Shown: piece by piece, positions 1 to 7,620 of the stretch | Layout of the letters: each line of letters begins with the position of its first letter | Numbering within the stretch: position 1 is the stretch's first letter | NCBI GenBank assembly: GCA_020444425.1 | Contig: JAHLLB010000045.1 | Location: forward strand, 1-38,196 | Source: a bacterium | GTDB taxonomy: Bacteria > Electryoneota > Electryoneia > Electryoneales > Electryoneaceae | Direction: 5' to 3' | Length of the DNA: 38,196 nt | Translations under genes and position numbers: made by a program | The notes under the pieces: generated by a model | Seen by the model: the letters and a program-made list of their open reading frames with translations, nothing else | Told to the model about the DNA's origin: nothing | Database searches by the model: none

Positions 1-3
1 ATT

Positions 4-1422
4 TCAGGAGCTCCACGGCTCCACATGCAAATCATGGACCGGACAGCAGTGATCAATTATCAGTATTGAGATAATACCGCCACCCAATTCATCACTTAGT
101 TCTCCGACACCATAACGAGTCCTTGAATTTCGCTCTACTTCTATTTTATTTACACTCTTTATCTTATATTCATTAATTACTTCTATTTCTCTAATGCCTC
201 TGTCTAAATAGAACTTATAAAGCGTTTTGTTGCGATAATCACTTATAAGTAGCTGATATATTTTAGAAAAATAGTATTTGTTCATCCATTCTTTTGTTTC
301 GTCACTGTTGTTTTCGTTTTTTAACATTTGATCAGGAATACAACTGTATATAATTGCTGATGGAGAAAGTCTTAGAACTTTTTGTGCTTCTATTTTTTCA
401 TCAGCACTTAAGTGAAGCGCAGGTTGCATGTTTATTATGTAGTCTAGTAAAGTATTGTTAATAATATCTCTATAAGCATAGGAATCTAGTAATTCTTTAG
501 TAAGCCTCATTGATATAATATCTAAAAATACATTAATAAATGGCTCGCTATATCTTCCGCTATCATATTTTATCAAAGTTATAATATTATCATTTTTATT
601 AACTATTGTTTCGCTATCAAGTATATTGATAATATTATTTATATCCTCTTCATCGTATGGAAGTTCCTGTAGTAAGTTATTATAATCAATAGATTCTTCA
701 TTCAATAGCAAAAGTATTACTAGATCACATCGAAGTTCCTTTGCTCTTTTTACTTCGTCATATTTATGTTTAATAGGCTGATATAATTTTCCGTTACTAG
801 CAATTGGCTCTAATGATTGCAATTTTGTTGCTAAACTATCTTCAATGTCTGAACCATTAGTATTAAGGATTGTATATATATTGTCATCAATATCAAAATA
901 TGCATAAATATTTTTATCGTAATACACTATATGGAATTCATAAACTCTTCTGTTTGCTATATTGAATAGATGCTCGCCAATAATATCTGTGCGTATACCA
1001 CCAAAAATATTTAGTAGTATATTATTGAGTTGATCGCCTGTATAGAGTTTAATATTGTCATTTGTTTTTGATAAGCTATTATATAGTCCTTGGACATTAC
1101 CGTTTACGCCATTAAGTGATATGAAATATCCATATACTTCTCCAGATCCTACTGCCTCTTCAGTGTATATCTTTCCTAAGAATTTCAAAAAGTCAGGCAT
1201 ATTAGATCTGTCGGAATGAGCTTTACATTCACAAATCAGTCGTCTTATAGACCGTCCTGCTGGATGATTAATTATTAAATTTGCTGTTAAATCTAATTCA
1301 GAGCCACCAATTGTTATCTCTCTTTCAGAAATATCTGCAAAACCAATATTTTTGAGAATTAGTAGAGTCAACTCTTCAAGTTGTCTACCTTTGTCATTAC
1401 TATCTTTATGTAGTAGAAGCAT
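4..1422 (-). CDS. Mrr-like restriction-type endonuclease with C-terminal extension
   Basis: Predicted PD-(D/E)XK nuclease of 472 residues. The N-terminal ~130 residues carry the restriction-endonuclease/Mrr core: a helix with E16/E17, D44 in GGSELDLT, and the E65-x-K67 pair in LICECK, followed by a helix-strand-GYFISLNG segment typical of the fold. Residues ~225-290 read like a winged helix (ELRCDLVILLLL then an LLQELP turn). The rest is unrecognised. A reading frame opens at 1482, but its first 20 codons lie in a GC-rich hairpin. The ATG at 1422 has AAAAGGA about 10 nt upstream and coincides with the start of the A+T-rich sequence, so it is preferred. Base composition is far more A+T-rich than every other gene here, with many ATA and AAT codons, which points to recent transfer. 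A defence role against foreign DNA is inference; no methyltransferase partner lies in the window, but sequence to the left is unseen. Confidence 0.72.
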   Translation of the reverse strand: MLLLHKDSNDKGRQLEELTLLILKNIGFADISEREITIGGSELDLTANLIINHPAGRSIRRLICECKAHSDRSNMPDFLKFLGKIYTEEAVGSGEVYGYFISLNGVNGNVQGLYNSLSKTNDNIKLYTGDQLNNILLNIFGGIRTDIIGEHLFNIANRRVYEFHIVYYDKNIYAYFDIDDNIYTILNTNGSDIEDSLATKLQSLEPIASNGKLYQPIKHKYDEVKRAKELRCDLVILLLLNEESIDYNNLLQELPYDEEDINNIINILDSETIVNKNDNIITLIKYDSGRYSEPFINVFLDIISMRLTKELLDSYAYRDIINNTLLDYIINMQPALHLSADEKIEAQKVLRLSPSAIIYSCIPDQMLKNENNSDETKEWMNKYYFSKIYQLLISDYRNKTLYKFYLDRGIREIEVINEYKIKSVNKIEVERNSRTRYGVGELSDELGGGIISILIIDHCCPVHDLHVEPWSS

Positions 1423-1454
1423 ATCTAATAAATCCTTTTTATGTCGACGGGTGG

Positions 1455-1476
1455 CCCGGTTTGCTCGCAAACCGGG
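1455..1476. repeat. Perfect hairpin upstream of the nuclease gene
   Basis: Arms CCCGGTTTG and CAAACCGGG (9 bp) with a CTCG loop. It marks the boundary between the A+T-rich gene and the GC-rich repeat island. There is no T-run, so a terminator role is not supported. It resembles the other palindromes of the island in stem composition. Confidence 0.75.
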
Positions 1477-1819
1477 TGTCATTGTGCTACGGGGCTACCA
1501 GAGTTTGAAATCAGCACCTGCTCCTTGGAACTCATCTTCTTCTTGACACCCACCACAACGCGTTCGTACCCATGACCTGAACATCCGTTCATCGAGAACG
1601 GATCCCACCACGCGCACCACAACCATCCCGCCATGCAGCATACGACACGCCGACATCCACCCATCCACACCGGCATTTCCCGCATCACCACCGGGAAACG
1701 GGGGATCGTACGGCTTGTCCGCGCTGTCAAGGGAATCGTCTGTTCGCTGTGGAATATGCTAATTCTGCATGGCGTTGCGCAAGTCTGTTCCGACAGAGAC
1801 CCACCCTTTAGCGTTGCCA

Positions 1820-2080
1820 CCACCCCGAAGGGGTGGGATCTGACTAGCTCCGGGTTTCAACCCGGGGAGACCGATCCATCCCCACCTATATCGCCGTCCA
1901 CCCCGAAGGGGTGGGATCTGACTAGTTCCGGGTGTCAACCCGGGAAGACCGGGGCACCTCCACCCAGTCCGCCGTCCACCCTGAAGGGGCGACACGTGAT
2001 TAGCCCCGGGTGTCAACCCGGGGAGACCGAGTCACCTCCACCCAGTCCGCCGTCCACCCCGAAGGGGTGGAACACTTCAT
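1820..2080. repeat. 78-bp tandem array of paired hairpins (three full units plus a partial)
   Basis: Units begin at 1820, 1898, 1976 and 2054, an exact 78-bp period. Each full unit has two stem-loops: CCACCCC-GAA-GGGGTGG at its start (altered to CCACCCTGAAGGGGC in unit 3), and CCGGG plus a TTTCA or TGTCA centre plus CCCGG about 30 nt later. The fourth unit keeps the first hairpin and then merges into the 77-bp element at 2081. The spacer GACTAG after the first hairpin is conserved in units 1-2 and drifted in unit 3. The organisation recalls BIME/REP-type palindromic clusters; membership of a known family is not established. Confidence 0.85.
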
Positions 2081-2157
2081 GCCCTCGGGCTTCAGCCCGG
2101 GATTCGCAAACGTCCAAGCGTCCACCGCAGCCACGCCCTCGGACTTCAGTCCGGGAT
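2081..2157 (+). repeat. 77-bp bipartite hairpin element, left copy
   Basis: It has two similar palindromes, CGGGC-TTCA-GCCCG at the left and CGGAC-TTCA-GTCCG at the right, joined by a linker containing CACCGCAGCCACG. A second copy of the same 77-bp length lies at 38004-38080 in reverse orientation. The ends and the CACCGCAGCCACG core are conserved between copies while the middle of the linker differs. Confidence 0.82.
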
Positions 2158-2244
2158 GATCGCCGATCCAGGGAGCCCGACCTGGTGCCCGTGATTATCC
2201 GGCGTCAGTCGGTTATCGCGGATCACCCACCCTCGAATCTTGCC

Positions 2245-2265
2245 CGTGTTGGCTTGGCCAACGCG
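2245..2265. repeat. Hairpin with CGTGT/ACGCG base
   Basis: Stem CGTGTTGGC/GCCAACGCG with a TTG loop (one T.G pair). It has the same lower stem and GCCCGTGT...ACGCGG flanks as the hairpin at 37875-37894, whose upper stem is different but still paired. Confidence 0.6.
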
Positions 2266-2343
2266 GACCATCCGTCCTCGAATCCACCACCCGAGCCACG
2301 AGCCCAAAACCTGAGCTCAGCCTGGTCACCCAACAAGAGACAG

Positions 2344-2371
2344 AAATCCCCGAGCCACAGCCCGGGGATTT
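2344..2371. repeat. Perfect 9-bp hairpin
   Basis: Arms AAATCCCCG and CGGGGATTT around a 10-nt loop. On the plus strand it is followed by AGATTTTA, but no plus-strand gene ends here, so it is listed as another palindrome of the repeat island. Confidence 0.55.
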
Positions 2372-2378
2372 AGATTTT

Positions 2379-2455
2379 ACCGACAACCGACTACCGACTA
2401 CCGACTACCGACTACCGACTACCGACTACCGACTACCGACTACCGTCAACCGTTC
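2379..2455. repeat. Heptanucleotide array (ACCGACT)n against a stop codon
   Basis: Eleven heptamers in strict register: ACCGACA, eight copies of ACCGACT, ACCGTCA and ACCGTTC. The last heptamer ends at 2455 and the stop codon of the minus-strand gene occupies 2456-2458. On the gene strand the units read as ..CGGT... directly after the stop. Confidence 0.95.
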
Positions 2456-4204
2456 TTACCGCTTCACCCGCTTGCCCTTGTCGATGTTGATGAAGATCCA
2501 GCCGGCCATCTTTCCGGGATTGATCTCCTCGTCCGGGTCGAAATACGTTTCGTCGAAGTCGAAGCGGCTGGACGTATCGTCAGACGGGCGTTCGTCCTTC
2601 TGACGCAGGATCGCGTCGAACCAGCCGAGCCAGCGTTCCATGTTGGACGAGCGCAAATCCACCCAGCCCTTGTCGCACCAGTAGTCGATGTTTTCCGGCG
2701 TCGCGTCAAACTCGGTCTGGACGGCGTGATGCGGGATCAGCAGGTTCGGGCCACGGAGGTACGTTTCACCGTCCGGCAGCAGCACCGGCACGCCGACGCT
2801 GAGGATCGCGCTGCGCAGCTTTTCGTTGCGGCTGAGCACCGAGCGGCATTCGTCGGCGATCTCGTCCGGTTTCGCCATGGACGCCGCGCGCATAGTCTTG
2901 TATGCGTGACGGATCAGGTTCGCTTCATGCAGCAGCTTGGTCAGACGCGGTGGGCCGAGCAGTTCGAACGCGACCGATTCGTCCAGATCGGCGCCGTCTT
3001 CTTCCCACTGCTTCTTCACGTAGCGCAATTTGTCCAGCGCCACCTGACGCAGCACACCGGCGCGGTAGGTCGGTTCGAGCACGGACGCGTCCAACGCGCC
3101 GATCACATCATGGCCGGAATTCCCGCCCATCAGTTCCCACGCCACCTGCTGCGCGATCTCTTCCGGTGTGACAAATTCCATCTGGCCCATCTCGGTGATC
3201 GCGGTGAATTCACCTTCCGAGAAGATTCCGTTCTCGCCGGTATCGATGTAGACGCTCTTCAGGGTATCGTTCCCATTCTGTGTCCACGGACCGTCTTCCG
3301 CCCGGCTGGAGACGACATCACCCAGCGGCAACGCTTTGTCCATCGGCATGTTGAAACGCGGGAACGCGACGCCGCGCTTGCGGATCTCGCCGGCCTTGAC
3401 ACCTTTCCACGCGATCGCCGCCGCCGGCTTGATCTCCTTGACGAAGATCTCACGGATGGACCCGTCGTCCTGCTGCAACGGCGTCCGGCCCATCAGGAAC
3501 AGCATCAATGTTTGCGCGCCGCCCATAGCGTTCTTGGTCAACAGGACGCGGCTGGGACGATCCTCGCTGTGGGTGTAGGGAATGTTCAGGCCCATGCCGC
3601 CGGTACCGGTCGTACCGACCTTGAGGTAGCCACGGCAGTCGCCGTCGATCAGGGCGTTGTGCAGGATCTGGATGTGGCGCACGAGCTGCGGGGCGTTCAT
3701 GCTCGCGATCAGGTCCTCGACGACATCAGTAAGTTCGTCATCAACCGGTTTTTCCCGATGACGGTCGAGCTGATCGAGGACTTTCTCCGACTGTTCGTAG
3801 ACGTCCTGGTATGCAATCCCGGTCGCGGTGTTGATGCAGTCGATGACGAAATACGGCTTGTTCGCGACGATCTGGTCGTACAACGTGATCCGCTGATACA
3901 CTTCCGGCACAAGCGGATCGAGCAGGTCACGAATGAAGGTGCGGCGGTTGTCCGGATCGGACATCACATCCCGGCGGGGCATATCCTTGAAGTCAGTGCG
4001 GACAAACAGGTCGCCCCAGGCGGGGGTGAAGGTGACATCCGGAAACTCGCTGGACAGGCTAGCGCAGGCGTTGTTCGCTTCCTGTTCCTTCAACGAGGTG
4101 ACGACCAGTTCATCCACCCCTTCGTTGGCCAGTTTGCGGCACACCGCCATGCCGACGAGACCAAAACCGCCGAGCACCATTCCCTTCTTTCCGCGCACAT
4201 CCAT
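2456..4204 (-). CDS. Rossmann-fold NAD(P)-binding oxidoreductase/epimerase-like protein
   Basis: 582-residue cytoplasmic protein. The N-terminus has a dinucleotide-binding glycine motif, MVLGGFGLVG (G12, G15, G18), after a short lead, as in extended short-chain dehydrogenases and epimerases. A middle region contains KVGTTGTGGMGLN and TKNAMGGAQTLMLFLMGRTP. The C-terminal ~300 residues match no family I recognise, and the protein is much longer than a typical epimerase. No signal peptide or membrane segment is apparent. The frame opens with a GTG at 4216, but the ATG at 4204 has GAGGTG just upstream and is preferred. It is transcribed alone; the next minus-strand gene ends 145 nt upstream. Its 3' end abuts the heptamer array rather than a hairpin terminator. 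Substrate unknown; the Rossmann fold is well supported, the reaction is not. Confidence 0.75.
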   Translation of the reverse strand: MDVRGKKGMVLGGFGLVGMAVCRKLANEGVDELVVTSLKEQEANNACASLSSEFPDVTFTPAWGDLFVRTDFKDMPRRDVMSDPDNRRTFIRDLLDPLVPEVYQRITLYDQIVANKPYFVIDCINTATGIAYQDVYEQSEKVLDQLDRHREKPVDDELTDVVEDLIASMNAPQLVRHIQILHNALIDGDCRGYLKVGTTGTGGMGLNIPYTHSEDRPSRVLLTKNAMGGAQTLMLFLMGRTPLQQDDGSIREIFVKEIKPAAAIAWKGVKAGEIRKRGVAFPRFNMPMDKALPLGDVVSSRAEDGPWTQNGNDTLKSVYIDTGENGIFSEGEFTAITEMGQMEFVTPEEIAQQVAWELMGGNSGHDVIGALDASVLEPTYRAGVLRQVALDKLRYVKKQWEEDGADLDESVAFELLGPPRLTKLLHEANLIRHAYKTMRAASMAKPDEIADECRSVLSRNEKLRSAILSVGVPVLLPDGETYLRGPNLLIPHHAVQTEFDATPENIDYWCDKGWVDLRSSNMERWLGWFDAILRQKDERPSDDTSSRFDFDETYFDPDEEINPGKMAGWIFINIDKGKRVKR

Positions 4205-4349
4205 TGCCCACCTCACTGGTTCCGGTTTTCACAAGTTTGGTCTCGCAATATCGGAGATACAGCGCAAATGGTCAACCGAACAATCCTCCCGTCTCGGGGG
4301 CTTGTGGTCAACTGAGAAGCGTTAAGAATACCACGCAAAGCGGACAGGA

Positions 4350-6842
4350 TCAGAACTCAAATCGAATCCCGCCAACGAAGAAGAAACGGAACTGGTAAAT
4401 GGTATCGATCTCGCCGTCGTCCCCGTAAGCATAGTCGGAGACGTTCTTGCGGTCGAGAACATTCTGCACTTCGAGGTAGAAGGTGAGCGACGTTTTCCCG
4501 AAGTAATGCTTGTTGTCGAGCCGGATATCCCAGCGGGAATACGCCGGGTAGTTCGCGCTGCTGCGGTCGCCGGGCGTCCAGTGGGCCTCGTAAATGGGAT
4601 CGGGCGACGCCTCGCCCTCCTCGTACCACACCCGCGGTGTATACGGCCGGCCGCTGATGTAACGGTAACGGGTTGAGAGCTGCAATTCGTCCCCGTTCAA
4701 CGGTAGCACGCGCAGCAACATTCCCCACGGCCGGTCGAGCTGTTTCCGGTACCACTCATAGTTTAGCAGCGAAGTCCGATAGCCGAGCACGAGGGTGGAT
4801 ACGTGACGGAAATCGTACTCGGCGGGATGCAGATCCCACGCCGGATCGTCCGATTCCGCCTTCCCGTACGAGTAACTGAACGTCCCGTACCAGTGCGTTG
4901 CCATCCGCTGCTGCGCGAAGACTTCGACACCCCAGGCGGTTTTCTCACGGTCAGCCAGCATGCGCTCGCTGTCGAAAAAGTAATTGCCGGTGGTTTCACG
5001 CACGACCGCTTCCTCGGGCACGAGCAGGTCCGAATAATCCTTGTAGTAGCCTTCCACACTGAGGCGGGTCGAGTTGCGCGGTTCGAGGCTCAAGCCGAGT
5101 ACGTACTGGTCCGCCCGGATGTGGGGGAGGGTTTCGTTGCCGCCGGTTGGATCCCAGACATACTGGAATAACGGTTGCGCCTGGTAGTAGGTCCCGTAGG
5201 CGGCGGTCAGCTCCACATCCGGGTGCGGAAGCCACGACAGGGATAGCCGCGGGGCGACGGTGTGATCGTCGGAAAACGCGAAGCCGTCATAACGTGCACC
5301 GGCGAGCAGCGAAAAGCGGTTCACCGGTCGCCAGCGGTATTGCAGGTAGCCGCCAAACTTGCTCGAGTTCAAACCGAGGCGGTTGACGTACTCATCGTAC
5401 GCTACGGTATCCGGCAAGCCGTCCTCGGGAACGGGAAATCCGAGCGCTTCGAGGTAGCCGTCGTCGAAGACGGTCGTGTCCGGTTGACGCCAGGTATCCT
5501 GCGTGAACTCGACCGGTTTCCAGATGACTCCGGCGCCCCAGTCGTCGTGACCGAAGCCGTTTCCGTTCCAGTGCAGGCTGAGCTGGTAGGTGTTCTCGTC
5601 GATGGTTTGTTTCGCCCAACGGCTTTCAAGCCTGTTTCCGGCTGCATCGTAGTCGATCTCGTACACGTCGTAGTAGTAGTCGCTGGCGACACCGGCGACG
5701 ACAAGATCCGTATACCCGGTCCCCCACAAGCTGCGCAACCGTGCACCGGCGATGAGCCGGTCGCTGCTGGTATCCACCTTTTCCACACCACGGCTGAAAC
5801 TGCCCTCTTCGTCCTCGTCGATGAGGATTTTGTCGTTAGCGTACAGCGCGTTGACAGTGAGCAGGTGGCGCGAACTGAGGTCGTAGGCGATCTTCGCCTG
5901 CGTGTTCCAGTAATAGGGGACGGAGGTCAGCCCAGTACCCCCACCGGCGAACCAGTCGAGGTAGCTCTTGCGGGCGGCGACGAGATACGAACCGCGACCG
6001 TTCTGGATCGGCCCTTCCACGTTTCCGCCGATTCCCGCCATGCCCAGATTGCCCGCACCGGAGAACCGGGAACGGGATCCCTCGCGCAGGGTCAGGTCCA
6101 GCACACTGGACAGCTTGTCGCCGTACCGGGCGGAAAACCCGCCGGAGGCGAAGGTTACATCCTGCAGGAACTCGTTGTTCAATGCTGATACCGGCCCACC
6201 GGTGGAACCGACGTAGCCGAAGTGATTGATGTTCTCGACTTCAATCCCGTCCATCACGGTCAAATTTTCGGAGGGGTCGCCGCCACGGACGACGATCTCG
6301 TTGTTCTGATCGCTCTCGCCAGCAACCCCGGGCAACGCCTGGATCGCCCGCTGCACATCTTCCGCGGCGCCCGGCGCGCGGCGAACCTCTTCGTACCGTA
6401 GCGATCGGGAAGAGGTGGGCAGATCCGGCGACGTGTTTGAGAAATAGCCAGTGGTGAACGTCACCGCTTCGTTCTCGAGGACGGTTTCCTCGAGTAGGAT
6501 TTCGACGGTGCTGACACGGTGGGGCAGCAAATTGATCTCGTCGACCAGCTGGGTGCGGTACCCAAGCGCGGAGACCTGCAGGCCGTACGAGCCGGGTTCG
6601 AGGTTGGACAGGGTGAACGACCCGTTCAGGCCGGTGGTTGTACCCTGGGTTGTGCCGACGATGAGAATGTTGGCGGACACAATCGGCTCACGGGTGGTGT
6701 TGTCCAGCACGCGGCCTGAAACAGCACTCGTTTGCAGCTCCGTCTGGCCAGTCGCGACCTGGATGAACCCGAGAACGGCCAGCAAGAGGAAGATTGTACG
6801 AGACAGGTTCTGCCGTTGAAACGCTCTGACTGGCGTCAGCAT
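4350..6842 (-). CDS. TonB-dependent outer-membrane receptor with N-terminal CarboxypepD_reg-like domain
   Basis: 830-residue outer-membrane protein for energised uptake of an unknown ligand. A signal peptide (~residues 1-33, hydrophobic core TIFLLLAVLGFIQVATG) precedes a carboxypeptidase-regulatory-like beta-sandwich (~38-120: SGRVLDNTTREPIVSANILI...LEPGSYGLQVSALGY). A plug domain follows (~150-250, with IVVRGGDPSENLTVMDGI and FASGGFSARYGDKLSSVLD), then a long beta-barrel ending in FFFVGGIRFEF, a terminal aromatic residue as expected for BAM substrates. The frame extends to 6947, but the ATG at 6842 has GGAG 7 nt upstream and starts a proper signal peptide. No TonB, ExbB or ExbD gene and no substrate-specific partner is nearby, so specificity cannot be inferred. 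The SusC hallmark cannot be assigned and no SusD gene follows. Confidence 0.92.
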   Translation of the reverse strand: MLTPVRAFQRQNLSRTIFLLLAVLGFIQVATGQTELQTSAVSGRVLDNTTREPIVSANILIVGTTQGTTTGLNGSFTLSNLEPGSYGLQVSALGYRTQLVDEINLLPHRVSTVEILLEETVLENEAVTFTTGYFSNTSPDLPTSSRSLRYEEVRRAPGAAEDVQRAIQALPGVAGESDQNNEIVVRGGDPSENLTVMDGIEVENINHFGYVGSTGGPVSALNNEFLQDVTFASGGFSARYGDKLSSVLDLTLREGSRSRFSGAGNLGMAGIGGNVEGPIQNGRGSYLVAARKSYLDWFAGGGTGLTSVPYYWNTQAKIAYDLSSRHLLTVNALYANDKILIDEDEEGSFSRGVEKVDTSSDRLIAGARLRSLWGTGYTDLVVAGVASDYYYDVYEIDYDAAGNRLESRWAKQTIDENTYQLSLHWNGNGFGHDDWGAGVIWKPVEFTQDTWRQPDTTVFDDGYLEALGFPVPEDGLPDTVAYDEYVNRLGLNSSKFGGYLQYRWRPVNRFSLLAGARYDGFAFSDDHTVAPRLSLSWLPHPDVELTAAYGTYYQAQPLFQYVWDPTGGNETLPHIRADQYVLGLSLEPRNSTRLSVEGYYKDYSDLLVPEEAVVRETTGNYFFDSERMLADREKTAWGVEVFAQQRMATHWYGTFSYSYGKAESDDPAWDLHPAEYDFRHVSTLVLGYRTSLLNYEWYRKQLDRPWGMLLRVLPLNGDELQLSTRYRYISGRPYTPRVWYEEGEASPDPIYEAHWTPGDRSSANYPAYSRWDIRLDNKHYFGKTSLTFYLEVQNVLDRKNVSDYAYGDDGEIDTIYQFRFFFVGGIRFEF

Positions 6843-6973
6843 CAAATTCTCCAGTACTTGACTGCCCTGCAAGGCCGGTTCAGCTGCGGGAGTGCGCAAG
6901 AATGTATGAGTTCTGACTACAGAAGAAAAGAACGCAGTCAGCGACACGCAGGATCGTTTCCAGAGGAGTGCGC

Positions 6974-7003
6974 TTTACAGTGCGAAGCGAGCCGCACTAT
7001 ACT
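6974..7003 (+). promoter_or_regulatory. Sigma-70-type promoter for the small membrane protein
   Basis: TTTACA and TATACT separated by 18 nt, placed 18 nt before the GTG start at 7022. It matches the TTGACA/TATAAT pattern at 5/6 in both boxes. Confidence 0.45.
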
Positions 7004-7021
7004 TGAGCAGATAAGGAACGG

Positions 7022-7306
7022 GTGTTTCGCATGGCACGTCGCAAGCATTTGTGGGATCTGGTCATCGTTTCGGCCGCAGTCGGGATCTGTCTCGTCGCGA
7101 AGGTGTGGATTCTGCGTCGGGTGATCGGGACTGAGGTGGACGTCCTCGAGTTGTTGATTCCGCCCCTGTTGCTGACCGTGTATGGATATCTCCACCAGAT
7201 GGCCGTGCGGGGGAGGATGGAAGGCCGCTTTCCCTGGCACAACGCGTGGCTGTGGGTCGGGATCACGCTGGTCGCGACGGCGGTTTCGCTTGTCCCTTAT
7301 CTGTAG
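7022..7306 (+). CDS. Small three-helix membrane protein
   Basis: 94-residue hypothetical inner-membrane protein with three predicted membrane segments: ~LWDLVIVSAAVGICLVAKV, ~LLIPPLLLTVYGYLHQ and ~LWVGITLVATAVSLVPYL. Basic residues (MARRKH at the start, RGRMEGR between helices 2 and 3) suggest those parts face the cytoplasm. The GTG at 7022 lies 4 nt after AAGGA; the ATG at 7031 is 13 nt after it, so the GTG is slightly favoured, but the ATG would remove only three residues. It stands alone on the plus strand, divergent from the receptor gene and convergent with csbD. No family recognised. Confidence 0.65.
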   Translation: MFRMARRKHLWDLVIVSAAVGICLVAKVWILRRVIGTEVDVLELLIPPLLLTVYGYLHQMAVRGRMEGRFPWHNAWLWVGITLVATAVSLVPYL

Positions 7307-7346
7307 TTGATTCACTCAATTCCAAGCAGCCAGCCAGAGAATGAAA

Positions 7347-7373
7347 ACCCGGCCTGCTGTGAACAGGCCGGGT
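7347..7373 (-). terminator. Intrinsic terminator of the csbD-like gene
   Basis: Perfect 10-bp stem ACCCGGCCTG/CAGGCCGGGT with a 7-nt loop, followed on the minus strand by TTTTCATT. It is 20 nt downstream of the csbD stop. Confidence 0.85.
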
Positions 7374-7392
7374 ACGTATCGTCGCTTGAGCT

Positions 7393-7578
7393 TTACAGTT
7401 CCGCGATGGCCTTGCGGATCTCATCCTTGGACTTGCCGAGCTTTTGCTGCAAGTGACCGAGCAACTCGTCGTCCTGACCTTCCTCATACATGAGGTCGTT
7501 GTCGGTCAACATGCCGAATTTCTGCTTCAGCTTGCCCTTCATCTCGTTCCAGCTTCCCTGGATCTGTAGCTTTTCCAT
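7393..7578 (-). CDS. CsbD family stress-response protein
   Basis: 61-residue hydrophilic protein matching the CsbD/YjbJ family in length and pattern: an N-terminal [21 protein letters not shown], the acidic middle [20 protein letters not shown], and a helical C-terminus. Family members are induced by general stress (sigma-B in Bacillus, stationary phase in enterics) and have no established biochemical activity. GGAGGATATCCC precedes the ATG, giving strong translation initiation. It lies 42 nt downstream of the DUF4382 lipoprotein stop and ends in its own intrinsic terminator, so it may be read from the lipoprotein promoter or its own. Confidence 0.9.
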   Translation of the reverse strand: MEKLQIQGSWNEMKGKLKQKFGMLTDNDLMYEEGQDDELLGHLQQKLGKSKDEIRKAIAEL

Positions 7579-7620
7579 TGGGATATCCTCCGTTGGAGTT
7601 ATCTGTGTATCTGAACTCGA

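Larger units (their letters stand above)
1423..2455. other. Gene-free palindrome and repeat island
   Basis: About 1 kb without a credible gene. It holds a hairpin at 1455-1476, an inverted repeat at 1583-1603 (8-bp arms ATCCGTTC/GAACGGAT), a 78-bp-period array of paired hairpins at 1820-2080, a 77-bp bipartite hairpin element at 2081-2157, single hairpins at 2245-2265 and 2344-2371, and a heptanucleotide array at 2379-2455. Open frames crossing it on both strands translate the repeats into Pro/Gly-rich low-complexity sequence and are best explained by the 78-bp period being divisible by three. The island separates the A+T-rich nuclease gene from ordinary GC-rich chromosome. Confidence 0.8.

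Noticed and set aside
1820..2157. CRISPR-like array
   Set aside because: The repeated part is nearly the whole 78-bp unit with two internal palindromes, there are no unique ~30-40-bp spacers, and no cas genes are nearby.
1633..2373. 246-codon open frame on the plus strand through the repeat island
   Set aside because: Its protein is Pro/Gly/Ser-rich and is simply the 78-bp hairpin repeats translated (period divisible by three); the opposite strand is equally open over the array and no ribosome site or family pattern supports it.
4280..4310. Weak hairpin (CCTCCCG/CGGGGG) downstream of the oxidoreductase-like gene's start region, considered as terminator of the TonB receptor
   Set aside because: It is upstream, not downstream, of the genes it could serve on the minus strand (it lies beyond the receptor's stop toward the next gene), the stem is short and no T-run follows.
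2726..4315. 529-codon plus-strand frame antisense to the oxidoreductase-like gene
   Set aside because: The GC-rich codon pattern of the minus-strand gene keeps the opposite frame open; the translation is rich in Arg/His/Val/Asp without family motifs, whereas the minus strand has a clear Rossmann motif and ribosome site.
5262..6188. 308-codon plus-strand frame inside the TonB-dependent receptor
   Set aside because: Antisense shadow of a well-supported receptor gene; no motif or ribosome site.
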